Origin: Tyzzerella sp. | Lineage (GTDB): Bacteria; Bacillota; Clostridia; Lachnospirales; Anaerotignaceae | Reading direction: 5' to 3' | DNA length: 64,000 bases | NCBI GenBank assembly: GCA_019415525.1 | Contig: DXZA01000002.1 | Span: 107,766 to 171,765, forward strand | Shown: piece after piece, positions 24,206 to 33,685 of the stretch | How positions within the stretch are numbered: position 1 is the first letter of the stretch | Layout: the number at the start of each line of letters is the position of its first letter | Program-made: the position numbers and the translations under genes | The notes under the pieces: generated by a model | Database searches by the model: none | Seen by the model: only the letters and a program-made list of their open reading frames with translations | Told to the model about the DNA's origin: nothing

Positions 24206-25606
24206 TTATTTTAATGCTCTTTTTCTATTCATATTGTATTTTTTTTGTCTGTTTTTACGTCTATTTATTAATTTTAAACGTTCTTTATTTTTACGTCTTA
24301 AAGTGAAAATTATAAATATAATTAATATTATAATCAATACTATTTTTAACACATTAAATATAGTTTCTTTCAATTTCTCTTTATATTGTGCATCAAGTTC
24401 CGCTTCTGGTATTGCAGTAATTGTTTTTGTTGCAGTAAGTTGTGAAGAACCTACTAAAGTATCACCATTATATACATCTATTGTACCAACAGAATCACCT
24501 TCATTGATTGTAGGAACAAGGTTTTCTTGTTTTATGTTTATTTTTTGTGTATACTCCGGTGCAGTTTCAGATTTTTTTATTGTTGTATAAACATTATCTT
24601 TAGCAGTTATATCAAGTGTACCTAAATCAATAGTATCTTTTTTATATGTTTGAGTTATGTTTTCACTTGTTTTAAATCCATCAGCAGAAAATGCAGTTAA
24701 TGTTTCGTAATTTTCAAAACCATAATCAAAAAGTGTTGTAGTATCAACATAAGTGTTTGCACCTGTATCCTTTAAAACAACAGCTATAAGCTCTGTATTT
24801 CCTCTTTTTGCATAAGTTACTAATGTATTAAGAGCTTGGTTTGTAAAGCCTGTTTTACCACCTTCACAGCCGTCATAAACATATATTGAAGGAGGTTTTA
24901 TCATTTGATGCTGTGCATATAAATATCTTGTTTCAGGCTGTTTATTAGTTGGAGGTATTTCATACTTTAATGTAGATATTATTTCTTTAAATTTATCATA
25001 TTTTAATACTTCCTGAGCTATAAGAGCCATATCATAAGCTGATGTATAGTGATTATCATCATGAAGACCATTAGGGTTTACAAAATTTGTATTTTTACAG
25101 CCAAGCTCTTTTGCTTTATCATTCATCATTTTAGCAAAGCCTTCTTTTGAACCACCAATATGTTCAGCAACACCTAAAGATGCTTCATTTGCAGATTGTA
25201 AAAGTATAGCATAAAGACATTGTTCAAGAGTTATTTGTTCTCCAACATCAAGAGCTATATGGCTACTGTTTCGTTCTATACCAAAAATAGCATCCTCTGA
25301 GAATGTAACAGTTTCATCAAGATTTCCATATTCAAATGCTAAAAGTACTGTCATAAGTTTTGTGATACTTGCAGGATAAAGCTGTTCGTGCATATTTTTT
25401 TCATAAAGTATTTCGCCTGTTGCGGCATCCATAAGTATTGCACTTTCAGCTATAATATTAAGAGATGTATTTTTATCAATGAGTGATGTTTTTTCTTCTG
25501 AAGTTTCAATAGACGACAAATTGGTATTTTTTTCTGCATAAACTGTGGAAATATTAGCAGAAAAAATATATAATAAAATGAAAAGTTTTAAAAAAGCTGT
25601 TCTCAT
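24206..25606 (-). CDS. D-alanyl-D-alanine carboxypeptidase (low-molecular-weight PBP, DacF/DacA type)
   Basis: A 466-residue exported penicillin-binding protein that trims the terminal D-Ala of peptidoglycan stem peptides. It has a signal peptide (FLKLFILLYIFSANISTVYA, about 5-24), the SxxK motif SITK (80-83) with the nucleophilic serine, SAN (137-139) and KTG (250-252). A PBP5-type C-terminal beta domain follows, then a true transmembrane helix (LKIVLIIILIIFIIFTL) and a very basic tail, instead of the usual amphipathic anchor helix. Ribosome site AAGGAG. Divergent from comEA. Role in vegetative wall or in spore cortex (as DacF) cannot be decided. Confidence 0.92.
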   Translation of the reverse strand: MRTAFLKLFILLYIFSANISTVYAEKNTNLSSIETSEEKTSLIDKNTSLNIIAESAILMDAATGEILYEKNMHEQLYPASITKLMTVLLAFEYGNLDETVTFSEDAIFGIERNSSHIALDVGEQITLEQCLYAILLQSANEASLGVAEHIGGSKEGFAKMMNDKAKELGCKNTNFVNPNGLHDDNHYTSAYDMALIAQEVLKYDKFKEIISTLKYEIPPTNKQPETRYLYAQHQMIKPPSIYVYDGCEGGKTGFTNQALNTLVTYAKRGNTELIAVVLKDTGANTYVDTTTLFDYGFENYETLTAFSADGFKTSENITQTYKKDTIDLGTLDITAKDNVYTTIKKSETAPEYTQKINIKQENLVPTINEGDSVGTIDVYNGDTLVGSSQLTATKTITAIPEAELDAQYKEKLKETIFNVLKIVLIIILIIFIIFTLRRKNKERLKLINRRKNRQKKYNMNRKRALK

Positions 25607-25710
25607 TTTTTTCTCCTTACAAATATATTTTAAATAATTTAATACAATTATTTATTATATCAGATTTTCTCAAAAATAGAAACTTTTTTATGAGTGGAAG
25701 TGATTAAAAT

Positions 25711-26340
25711 TTGAAATTTAATATTTTTAATAAAAATAATATTAAAATTATATATATGTGTATAATAATACTATTTTCGGGAATATGGTATAAAGGTTAT
25801 ATACAGAAAAATTTTGGAGCGGTTTTGTTTAATAATGATAATCAATTTGTTGAACAATTAAATTCTAACTATAAAAGTAATATTTATGTTGAAATAAGTG
25901 GTAGTGTACACAATCCTAATGTATACAGTATGAGTAATTATGATACACTACAAGAGCTTATAAATAAAGCTGGCGGGCTTTTAGAAAATGTTAATGTTCC
26001 ATATGAATATCTAAAAATGCCATTATTTGATGGACAGAATTTTATAATTGAGAATTCCGGAGAAATATGTATAATTTATAGTGAGGCGATACAAGAAAGA
26101 AATGTGCCAAATGATACTGAAACATCAGAAGATGTTATACTTCAAAATGGTATAAATATTAATACTGCCACAAAAGAGGAACTTATGGTTCTTCCAAGTA
26201 TAGGAGAAGCTTTATCGGATAGAATTATTGAGTATAGAGAAAGTAGTGGTGGATTTAAAAATATTGAAGAAATAAAAAATGTTTATGGGATAGGTGATAA
26301 AACTTTTGAAAAGATAAAAGATTTTATCACTATAGAATAA
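25711..26340 (+). CDS. comEA: ComEA-type DNA-binding protein (SLBB + helix-hairpin-helix)
   Basis: 209 residues: N-terminal membrane anchor (IIYMCIIILFSGIWYKG, about 11-27), an SLBB-like domain (YVEISGSVHNPNVYSMSNYDTL then LINKAGGL) and a C-terminal pair of helix-hairpin-helix motifs (NINTATKEELMVLPSIGEALSDRIIEYR, FKNIEEIKNVYGIGDKTFEKI). In competent Gram-positives ComEA binds incoming double-stranded DNA outside the membrane and passes it to ComEC, encoded about 3 kb downstream in the same direction. TTG start with only a weak ribosome site (GTGGAAG). First gene of the run to holA. Confidence 0.85.
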   Translation: MKFNIFNKNNIKIIYMCIIILFSGIWYKGYIQKNFGAVLFNNDNQFVEQLNSNYKSNIYVEISGSVHNPNVYSMSNYDTLQELINKAGGLLENVNVPYEYLKMPLFDGQNFIIENSGEICIIYSEAIQERNVPNDTETSEDVILQNGININTATKEELMVLPSIGEALSDRIIEYRESSGGFKNIEEIKNVYGIGDKTFEKIKDFITIE

Positions 26341-26353
26341 TTGGGAGGTAAAA

Positions 26354-27043
26354 ATGGCTTATAAAATTTTAGTTGTAGATGATGAAAAGCTTATTGTAAA
26401 AGGCATAAAGTTTTCTCTTGAACAAGATGGAATGGAGGTAACTTCTGCCTATGATGGAGAGGAAGCTCTAAATCTTATAAAGACAGGAGATTTTGACCTT
26501 GTTGTTTTAGATGTTATGCTTCCGAAAATGGATGGACTTGATGTCTGTCAGCAAACAAGAGAATTTTCACAAGTACCTATAATAATGGTTACGGCAAAAG
26601 GCGAAGATATGGATAAAATTATGGGTCTTGAGTATGGTGCAGATGATTATATAACAAAGCCTTTTAATATATTGGAGCTTAAAGCAAGAATAAAGGCTAT
26701 ACTTAGAAGAAGTGTAAAAAAATCAGTTCCTGTAAAAGAGACAGCAAAAACTCTTAAAATAAGAGGTCTTGAACTTGAATATGAAAGCAGACGTGTATTT
26801 ATAGATGGTAAAGAAACTAATCTTACAGCAAAGGAATTTGACCTTCTTGAACTTTTTATGGAAAATCCAGGAAAGGTATATAGTAGAGAAAATCTTCTTG
26901 ATACTGTTTGGGGTTATGATTACCCTGGAGATGTAAGAACTGTTGACGTTCATGTAAGAAGACTTAGAGAAAAAATTGAAGAAAAACCAAGTGAGCCAAA
27001 GTATATATTCACAAAATGGGGAGTTGGTTACTATTTTAACTAA
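26354..27043 (+). CDS. OmpR/PhoB-family response regulator
   Basis: 229 residues: receiver domain with acidic pair DD (9-10), phosphoacceptor Asp53 (VVLDVMLPKMDG), Thr80 and Lys102 (ITKPFN), then a winged-helix DNA-binding domain (LTAKEFDLLELFMENPGKVYSRENLL, DVHVRRLREKIE). Closest in style to WalR/YycF and PhoP of Gram-positives. Its partner kinase begins within or directly after its end, so the pair is coupled. Ribosome site GGGAGG. Gene context (comEA, GerMN, comEC) suggests but does not prove a cell-wall or differentiation role; target genes unknown. Confidence 0.9.
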   Translation: MAYKILVVDDEKLIVKGIKFSLEQDGMEVTSAYDGEEALNLIKTGDFDLVVLDVMLPKMDGLDVCQQTREFSQVPIIMVTAKGEDMDKIMGLEYGADDYITKPFNILELKARIKAILRRSVKKSVPVKETAKTLKIRGLELEYESRRVFIDGKETNLTAKEFDLLELFMENPGKVYSRENLLDTVWGYDYPGDVRTVDVHVRRLREKIEEKPSEPKYIFTKWGVGYYFN

Positions 27044-28478
27044 AGGTAAAAAACCGTTTAAAAGTCTTAGATGGACTCTTCTTGCAACATATATATTTAT
27101 AGGATTTGTACCTCTTTTATTTTTTACAAGTACAATATTTAGAACTATGGATAAATATTATATAGAAGAGCGAAAAAAAGAAATGCTTAGTCAAGCAAAT
27201 GTAATATCAGGTCATATAACAGTTATGAATTATCTTTTTGATGAAAGTAAAAAAGAACTTTTTGACTATGATATTCAAGAAACAAGTCGTCAAGGTGGAT
27301 ACAGAATAGTAGTTCTTGACTCAAAAGGAATAGTTGTAAATGACTCTAATAAAACTATTGTAGGTAAGACTATTGTACTTCCTGAAGTTATAGAAGCTCT
27401 TGATAATAAAGATATTGCAAGAGAACAAGCAGGAGAGGTTATATATGCAGCAGTTACAATAGTTGATGATAATTCAAAACAAATTGGAGCAGTACTTATA
27501 TCTGATTCAGCAGCAGATATATTTGATACAATAGGAGATATTCAAAAGCAAGTTGTAATACTTCTTTGTGGTGTTGTTATAATATCAGGAATTATAATGT
27601 TTTTTATGTCACAAATAACAACAGAGCCTCTAAAAAATATGCTTGCTGTAATTAAAAAAATGTCGGAAGGACATCTTGACCAAAGAGTAATAGTAAATAA
27701 AAGAAGTCATAACGAAATATCTGACCTTGCAGAGGCTTGTAATAATATGGCAGACAAACTTGAACAGGTTGAAAGTACAAGACAAACTTTTGTTTCAAAT
27801 GTATCTCATGAGCTTAAAACTCCTTTAAGTTCTATAAAAGTTTTAAGTGAGTCAATACTTTTACAAGAGGAAGTTCCTAAGGAAATGTATGTAGAATTTC
27901 TCCAAGATATTAATTCTGAAGTAGATAGAATGACAGAGATAATAAATGATTTACTTACACTTGTTAAACTTGACCAAAGAGAAATTCCTATAAAATATGA
28001 ATCAACAGATATGGTTAAACTTTGTAAAGAGATTGTAAAAAGACTTTCGCCTCTTGCTTTGGCAAAAGACATTTATCTTGAGCTTATAGCAGAAAAAGAA
28101 GTTATTGCAGAGGTTGATGTAACAAAATTTACTCTTGCAATATCTAATCTTATTGAGAATGGTATAAAATATACAGATAATGGAGGTACGGTAACTGTAT
28201 ATGTAGACTGTGACCATCAAAATGCATTTTTTAAGGTTACAGATACAGGAATAGGGATTGCTGAAGAAGAACTTGGAAAAATATTTAATAGATTTTATCG
28301 TGTTGATAAAACTCGTGATAGAGAAACAGGAGGAACAGGATTGGGACTTTCTATAACTCATTCTACAGTTCTTATGCATAACGGCAGTATAAAGGTTACA
28401 AGTAAAGAAAATGAAGGAACTACATTTGTTGTAAGAATTCCTTTAAGACATAATGTAAAAACAACAGAAGCTGTATAA
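26976..28478 (+). CDS. Sensor histidine kinase
   Basis: Up to 500 residues. Two membrane helices (about 33-52 and 192-211 counted from 26976) enclose an extracytoplasmic sensor of about 140 residues with a PDC/Cache-like look (YRIVVLDSKGIVVNDSNKTIVG). Then HAMP (about 212-265), the HisKA box SNVSHELKTPLSS with His278, and the ATPase domain with N box (NLIENGIKYT), G1 (DTGIGIAEEEL), F box and G2 (GGTGLGLSI). The start is unclear: TTG 26976, GTG 26991 and TTG 27024 are in frame, all overlapping the regulator gene and none with a good ribosome site, so it probably depends on translational coupling. Confidence 0.9.
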   Translation: MKKNQVSQSIYSQNGELVTILTKGKKPFKSLRWTLLATYIFIGFVPLLFFTSTIFRTMDKYYIEERKKEMLSQANVISGHITVMNYLFDESKKELFDYDIQETSRQGGYRIVVLDSKGIVVNDSNKTIVGKTIVLPEVIEALDNKDIAREQAGEVIYAAVTIVDDNSKQIGAVLISDSAADIFDTIGDIQKQVVILLCGVVIISGIIMFFMSQITTEPLKNMLAVIKKMSEGHLDQRVIVNKRSHNEISDLAEACNNMADKLEQVESTRQTFVSNVSHELKTPLSSIKVLSESILLQEEVPKEMYVEFLQDINSEVDRMTEIINDLLTLVKLDQREIPIKYESTDMVKLCKEIVKRLSPLALAKDIYLELIAEKEVIAEVDVTKFTLAISNLIENGIKYTDNGGTVTVYVDCDHQNAFFKVTDTGIGIAEEELGKIFNRFYRVDKTRDRETGGTGLGLSITHSTVLMHNGSIKVTSKENEGTTFVVRIPLRHNVKTTEAV

Positions 28479-28498
28479 AAGTCAGGGGGTGTTTTCCA

Positions 28499-29449
28499 TT
28501 GACAAAAAAATTATTGAGAAATATCATAATAAGTATTTTTATATTATTATTATTTATAGGTTGTTTTTTAGGTATACGTTATATAACTAATAAAGATGAT
28601 ATGATAGATGTTGGTATAGATATATATTTCAAAGAAATAACAACATCTTTTATGAAAAGTGAACGTCATGAAATAAAAGGTGAAACTAACGAAGACATAG
28701 TTAATTCTGTTTTGGAAGAATTAAAATTAGGACCAAGAGATGAAGCATTAGTTGGTATAATACCAGAAGATATTGAATTTAAAAATATAAATATTGATAA
28801 AAATGTTGTAACTGTTGATGTTTCGTCTGAATATAGCCAGTTATCATCTGGTGAGGAATTGATGGTGAGAGCGGCAATAGTAAATACTTTAACAGGTCTT
28901 GATTTTATAGATTATGTTAAGATAACAGTAGAAGGTTTTGAAATAAGAAATTCTCAAGGTGAGCCTATAGGTCTTATGAGTTCTGAAAGTTATATAACTA
29001 CTCCAATTATATCTCCAGAGCCTAAAAATTATAGAACGGTAAAATTATATTTTGCAAACAAAGATGCTACAGCATTTAATATTGAAGAAAGAGAGATTGA
29101 AGTAAATCCAAATGAACCTCTTGAAAAATATATAATAGAAGAGCTTATAAAAGGGCCTCAGGAAGAAGGAAATTATTCTACTGTTCCATCTGAAACAAAG
29201 CTTAGAAGTATAAAAACAGAAACAACAGATGGTATATGCTATGTAGACCTTAGTAGCGATTTTGTAACGAAACATACAGGTGGTTCTACAGGTGAGTGGT
29301 TTACAATATATTCTATTGTTAATTCTCTTACAGAACTTGAAAACATTAAAAAGGTACAGTTTCTTATAGAAGGGGAAAAACAACAGAATTTTAAAGGACA
29401 TATTGATTTTAGTACATTATTTGAAGCAGATTTAACATATGGTGATTGA
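28499..29449 (+). CDS. Membrane-anchored protein with two GerMN domains
   Basis: 316 residues. An N-terminal hydrophobic anchor (IIISIFILLLFIGCFLGI) contains a Cys but not a clear lipobox. Two GerMN domains follow, about residues 40-165 and 180-305, each with the characteristic 'LELKLGPRDE / LIKGPQEEGNYS' loop and 'VDVSSEY / VDLSSDF' strand. GerMN occurs in GerM, a spore-envelope and germination protein, and in LpqB/MtrAB-type signalling partners; the latter sit next to a two-component system, exactly as here. TTG start at 28499 after AGGGGGTG. It may therefore be an accessory of the preceding kinase rather than a germination protein. Confidence 0.82.
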   Translation: MTKKLLRNIIISIFILLLFIGCFLGIRYITNKDDMIDVGIDIYFKEITTSFMKSERHEIKGETNEDIVNSVLEELKLGPRDEALVGIIPEDIEFKNINIDKNVVTVDVSSEYSQLSSGEELMVRAAIVNTLTGLDFIDYVKITVEGFEIRNSQGEPIGLMSSESYITTPIISPEPKNYRTVKLYFANKDATAFNIEEREIEVNPNEPLEKYIIEELIKGPQEEGNYSTVPSETKLRSIKTETTDGICYVDLSSDFVTKHTGGSTGEWFTIYSIVNSLTELENIKKVQFLIEGEKQQNFKGHIDFSTLFEADLTYGD

Positions 29450-29451
29450 TT

Positions 29452-31755
29452 ATGAAAAGACCTGTAATTTATGCTGCGATTTATTATATATTAGGACTTT
29501 TGGCAGGACACTATCTGAATGAAAAATCAGGTATTGTCCTGTTTTTTCTTCTTGTATTAATATCTGAAGCAGTGCTTATGAAATTTAATAAATTGAAGAT
29601 GTTTTTTATATTTACTATTATAACTGTAATAGGATTTTCCTTTGCAACATATGATAAAAAGCCTATATCATTAACATGTGAAGAATTTTGTGAAAATGAA
29701 ACAGAAGTATATATTGAAGGTGTTGTTAAAAGTATTTATGTATCAGAAAATGGTTATACAATTATTGAATTAAATACAGATAAAGTATATGATGATAAAA
29801 CCATAGATGAGAGTTCTATGGATATAACTGTTGTATATGATAGAATTACAAATATAACTCACGGAATGAGAATAAATGTATATGGAATTCTTGAAAAAGG
29901 TGAAAATTCTAATTTTTCCGGTATGTTTTCTGAAATCAATTATATGTATTATACAGGAATAGAGTATAAAGTATATGCTGAAACGTTAGAGATTATATCT
30001 TATGATGTTATAAAGAATTTTAATTACTACATAGTTGAGTTTAGAGAGCTTATAAATAATAAAATAGATAATATACTTCCATTAAGGGAAGGTGGAATTT
30101 TAAAAGCTATGATTACCGGAGAAAAGAATTATATTGATGATTATTATTCTGATATTTTTCAAAAAGCTGGTATAAGTCATATATTGGCTGTTTCTGGTTT
30201 ACATATGTCAGTTGTTTCTGGATTTATATATTTTATTTTTTATAAAATTATGAAGTTAAGAAAAAGAATAGCTTCTGTTATAACAATACCCTTTGTAATA
30301 TTATTTGCTTTTTTCTGTGGCTGTACTCCGTCAGTTGTTCGTGCTTGTATTATGACGGTTATAATACTTTTTGGTAATATAATAAGAGAAGAAAGTGATT
30401 TACTTAATTCTGTTGGAATAGCTGCTTTAATTATACTTTTTGTGTCACCTGAAAGTTTATATAGTATTGGATTTCAACTATCATTTTTAGCAATAACAGG
30501 GGTAGGGGCAGGAATAGAACTTTCTGATAAATTTGATAATATGAATAAAATACTTAAATCAGTTTTATTTGTATCAATGGGTGCTTATGTTATGACCGTA
30601 CCTTTATGTATGTATTATTTTTATGGTGTTTCTGTTGTAGGTATAATATTAAATATTATAATTATACCTGTAGCAGGATTTATTGTTATATTAGGAATGA
30701 TAGGGGTAGCATTATCATTTATAAACTTATCAGTTGGTATATTTTTTAGTGGTTCTGTATTTGTACTTATAAATTTTACAGAAAAAATTGCAGCATTAAC
30801 AGAAAAATCAAAGTATATGTATATTGAAACAGGTAGCATAGATATTATTTCAGTATTATTATTTTATACAGCAATAATAATGGCATATATGTTTATAAAA
30901 ACAAAATATTTTAAATATATAGCTATAATATTTTCAATACTATTTTGTATTTCAGTTAATATGGATTATATTTTAAAGAGAAATACTGTTACTTTTCTTA
31001 ATGTAGGAGAAGGTAATTCTGCTGTATATAATACATATGATGGTTTTACTGCTGTTATAGATGGCGGTGGGCATTTTATGGATTTTGGAAGTAATACAGC
31101 TATTAATAATATTATTCCATATCTTGAATATAAGGGTATTGAAAAAGTTGATGTTCTTTTTATATCTAATACATTAGAGAAAAATTGTAAAGGGGCAATA
31201 GAACTTATAGAAAATTTTGATGTAAGTGCTGTTGTTATGTCAGATTATAATTTTGCAAAAACAGGAATATATACAAGACTTATTGAAAGTATAAATGAAA
31301 GAAATATACCATTATATAAGATGGCATCAGGAGATGTTATAAATATAAATGATGATATAAATTTTGAAGTTTTATATCCTATTTCTGAAAATCATATTTA
31401 TGATGGCAACGAAGGACATGGTTCTATTGTAGTTAAACTTAATGATAGAGAAAATAGTATACTTTTCACAGGAGATATAAATTATCAAGACGAAAATATA
31501 ATTTCAGATAATATAAAAGCTAATATTGTTAAAATACAAAATAATGGTAATGATGGTTCATTTAATGAAAATTTTATAAAAAATGTAGGTGCTGAATATG
31601 CTATTTCATCTTCAAAAGATGATATTTTAAGTAAGATTAAAAATATACTTGATAAATATGAAATAAAATATTATAATACATCAGTTAATGAAGATATAAC
31701 GATATATTTATATAAAAATTATTATAAAATAATACCTGCAATTGAAACGGAGTAA
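29452..31755 (+). CDS. comEC: ComEC/Rec2-type DNA channel with degenerate metallo-beta-lactamase domain
   Basis: 767 residues. The order is N-terminal helices with a DUF4131-like OB region (about 1-190), the Competence membrane domain (GISHILAVSGLHMSVVSG near 240; FFCGCTPSVVRACIM near 290) and a C-terminal metallo-beta-lactamase-like domain (from about 513). That last domain has lost its metal ligands: the place of the HxHxDH motif reads SNTLEKNC (572-579), and the later HHGS site reads GNDGS (about 699-703), while FTGDI is kept. ComEC carries single-stranded DNA into the cytosol; the C-terminal domain normally degrades the other strand. Start at ATG 29452, seven bases after GGTG. Confidence 0.88.
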   Translation: MKRPVIYAAIYYILGLLAGHYLNEKSGIVLFFLLVLISEAVLMKFNKLKMFFIFTIITVIGFSFATYDKKPISLTCEEFCENETEVYIEGVVKSIYVSENGYTIIELNTDKVYDDKTIDESSMDITVVYDRITNITHGMRINVYGILEKGENSNFSGMFSEINYMYYTGIEYKVYAETLEIISYDVIKNFNYYIVEFRELINNKIDNILPLREGGILKAMITGEKNYIDDYYSDIFQKAGISHILAVSGLHMSVVSGFIYFIFYKIMKLRKRIASVITIPFVILFAFFCGCTPSVVRACIMTVIILFGNIIREESDLLNSVGIAALIILFVSPESLYSIGFQLSFLAITGVGAGIELSDKFDNMNKILKSVLFVSMGAYVMTVPLCMYYFYGVSVVGIILNIIIIPVAGFIVILGMIGVALSFINLSVGIFFSGSVFVLINFTEKIAALTEKSKYMYIETGSIDIISVLLFYTAIIMAYMFIKTKYFKYIAIIFSILFCISVNMDYILKRNTVTFLNVGEGNSAVYNTYDGFTAVIDGGGHFMDFGSNTAINNIIPYLEYKGIEKVDVLFISNTLEKNCKGAIELIENFDVSAVVMSDYNFAKTGIYTRLIESINERNIPLYKMASGDVININDDINFEVLYPISENHIYDGNEGHGSIVVKLNDRENSILFTGDINYQDENIISDNIKANIVKIQNNGNDGSFNENFIKNVGAEYAISSSKDDILSKIKNILDKYEIKYYNTSVNEDITIYLYKNYYKIIPAIETE

Positions 31756-31759
31756 TCAA

Positions 31760-32788
31760 ATGAAAGAGATACAGAAACAGATAAAATCCAATGATATAAA
31801 AAAATGCTATCTTTTCTATGGAACAGAAAATTTCTTAAAAAAGGCATATGAAGAAAGATTAAAAAAAGCAATTATTGACCCTGCTTTTGAAATGATGAAT
31901 TATATGTGTATTGAAGATAAAAGTGTAAGTTTTGAAAAAATATCGGATTTTTGTGAAACAATGCCTTTTTTTAGTGATAAGAAATTACTTATAGTAAGAA
32001 ATAGCGGATATTTTAAAGGTAGCAAAAAATCAGATGATGAAGAATATAATGAAAAAAATGAAAATTCTGATGTTAATGCTCTTGAAGAATATATAAAAAA
32101 TCTTCCTGATACTGTATGTGTTATATTTTCAGAAGATGAAATTGATAAGCGAAAGAAAATATATAAAACTTTTTCAAAAATAGGGTATATATGTGAGTTT
32201 AAAACACCAGAGGAAAAGGAAATTGTTGATTGGATAATAAAAAGTTTGAAAAAATATAAAATATTAATATCAAGAGCTACTGCTTCTTATCTTATTAGAA
32301 GTGCAGGTGGAGAGCTTGAAAATCTTTCAAGAGAGCTTGAAAAGCTTGAGTCATATAAAAAAGAAAATGAAGAAGTAACAGTTAAAGATATTGATGATAT
32401 ATGTACAAAATCACTTGAAACAAAAATATTTGACCTTGTTGGTGCAATAGGTAGGAGAAAACCTGAAAAAGCTCTTACTATATATAAAAATCTTATTATG
32501 ATGAAAGAATATCCATCAATGATACTTTATATGGTTGTACGTCAGTTTAGACTCATATTACAGTGTATGATACTTTCAAATGCAGGTGAAGATATGAAAA
32601 GTATAAGTACAATGGTAGGTATAAGAGACTTTGTTGTTCGTGAGTGTCTTGCACAATCAAAAAATTTTACTGCAAAAGGTCTTAAAAAAGCTCTTGAGGA
32701 ATGTATAGAAATTGATATGAGTATAAAAACAGGACTTATTGATGCAGAAATAGCAGTCGAAACATTAATACTTAAATATAGTATATAA
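31760..32788 (+). CDS. holA: DNA polymerase III delta subunit
   Basis: About 342 residues, starting MKEIQKQIKSNDIKKCYLFYGTE at the ATG after CGGAG, five bases beyond comEC. The clamp-loader delta pattern is present: CYLFYGTENFL (degenerate Walker region), KLLIVRNSGYF, CVIFSEDEIDKRKKIYKTF, and the C-terminal helical domain (YMVVRQFRLILQCM, GLIDAEIAVETLILKY). It opens the beta clamp during loading. comEC-holA adjacency is conserved in Firmicutes. A terminator follows, ending the co-directional run that began at comEA. Confidence 0.93.
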   Translation: MKEIQKQIKSNDIKKCYLFYGTENFLKKAYEERLKKAIIDPAFEMMNYMCIEDKSVSFEKISDFCETMPFFSDKKLLIVRNSGYFKGSKKSDDEEYNEKNENSDVNALEEYIKNLPDTVCVIFSEDEIDKRKKIYKTFSKIGYICEFKTPEEKEIVDWIIKSLKKYKILISRATASYLIRSAGGELENLSRELEKLESYKKENEEVTVKDIDDICTKSLETKIFDLVGAIGRRKPEKALTIYKNLIMMKEYPSMILYMVVRQFRLILQCMILSNAGEDMKSISTMVGIRDFVVRECLAQSKNFTAKGLKKALEECIEIDMSIKTGLIDAEIAVETLILKYSI

Positions 32789-32822
32789 AAATAAGCATCT
32801 GTATAAAAACAGGTGCTTATTT
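32787..32822. terminator. Terminator after holA, shared with convergent exonuclease gene
   Basis: AAATAAGCATCTGT - ATAAAA - ACAGGTGCTTATTT (one T-G pair), then TCTTTTTCTTTT. It overlaps the stop codon of the minus-strand gene. Confidence 0.85.
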
Positions 32823-33599
32823 CTTTTTCTTTTTAGATTTTGCCTTTTTTATATATATTGAGTCATATACTTGATTTCTACCTAATTTATAGGCTTTTTT
32901 TATTAATTTTTCTTCTTCGCAAGTCAATTCTCTACCAAGGTCTTTTGTAAAGTGTTCAATAAGAGCCTTAGTATTTATTATACGTTTATCAGATTTTTTA
33001 CGTACTAAATCCATTATATTAAAGGTATCAAAATAAATTTTATTAGGTTTTACAATTTTAAATATTTTTGCAGTATAATCAGCATCGTTTAATGCATCAT
33101 GGAATTTATTTTCTATTTCTATATTAAGCTCTGTAACTGCATTTTTAAGACCTATTGTTTTTCCAGCTTCATAATTTAAGTGTTTAGTTGCATATGCTTG
33201 TACATTAATATATTTATTTGTTATAAGTTCAGTATCTATATTATGTACAAGTATATTTCTATAAAGTGATTTTATATCATCAACACCCCAAGTGCATAAA
33301 ACGCTATCTTCATTACCTATAAATTTTAAAAAAGCATTAAAAGCTTCTGTAAAAGAGCATTTATTTTCCAAATCTTTCTCTGTAATCCCTGTTATTTTTT
33401 CAACATATGGATGAATTCTTTTATAAAATTCAGGTTTTATCATATAATTAAATTTTTCTATAAATTCAAAATTATTATTTAACTTTACTGCACCTATTTG
33501 TATTATTTCAAAAGGACATTCTGGATTTAATTCATAGGATTTTCCAGTTTTAAAACTAAAGGGCTGATTAAATTCTAAATCAAGAACTATGTAATTCAT
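32817..33599 (-). CDS. DEDD-family 3'-5' exonuclease
   Basis: 260 residues, starting MNYIVLDLEFNQ at the ATG after GGAGGC. The exonuclease motifs are Exo I (VLDLEFNQ: D and E ligands), Exo II (CTWGVDDIKSL) and Exo III (FHDALNDADYTAKIF, i.e. HxAxxDA). This is the RNase T / DNA polymerase epsilon-subunit fold, of the single-domain sort related to KapD and ERI-1-like nucleases. A basic C-terminal extension ends in a Lys-rich tail (KKAKSKKKKK). Substrate (RNA or DNA) unknown. Convergent with holA. Confidence 0.85.
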   Translation of the reverse strand: MNYIVLDLEFNQPFSFKTGKSYELNPECPFEIIQIGAVKLNNNFEFIEKFNYMIKPEFYKRIHPYVEKITGITEKDLENKCSFTEAFNAFLKFIGNEDSVLCTWGVDDIKSLYRNILVHNIDTELITNKYINVQAYATKHLNYEAGKTIGLKNAVTELNIEIENKFHDALNDADYTAKIFKIVKPNKIYFDTFNIMDLVRKKSDKRIINTKALIEHFTKDLGRELTCEEEKLIKKAYKLGRNQVYDSIYIKKAKSKKKKK

Positions 33600-33685
33600 A
33601 ATAGCCTCCAATATTTACTTTTTTACGGTATTAGTATATCATATTTTTATAGAAATAAAAATATTTTTAAAAAGAGGTGTAAGAA

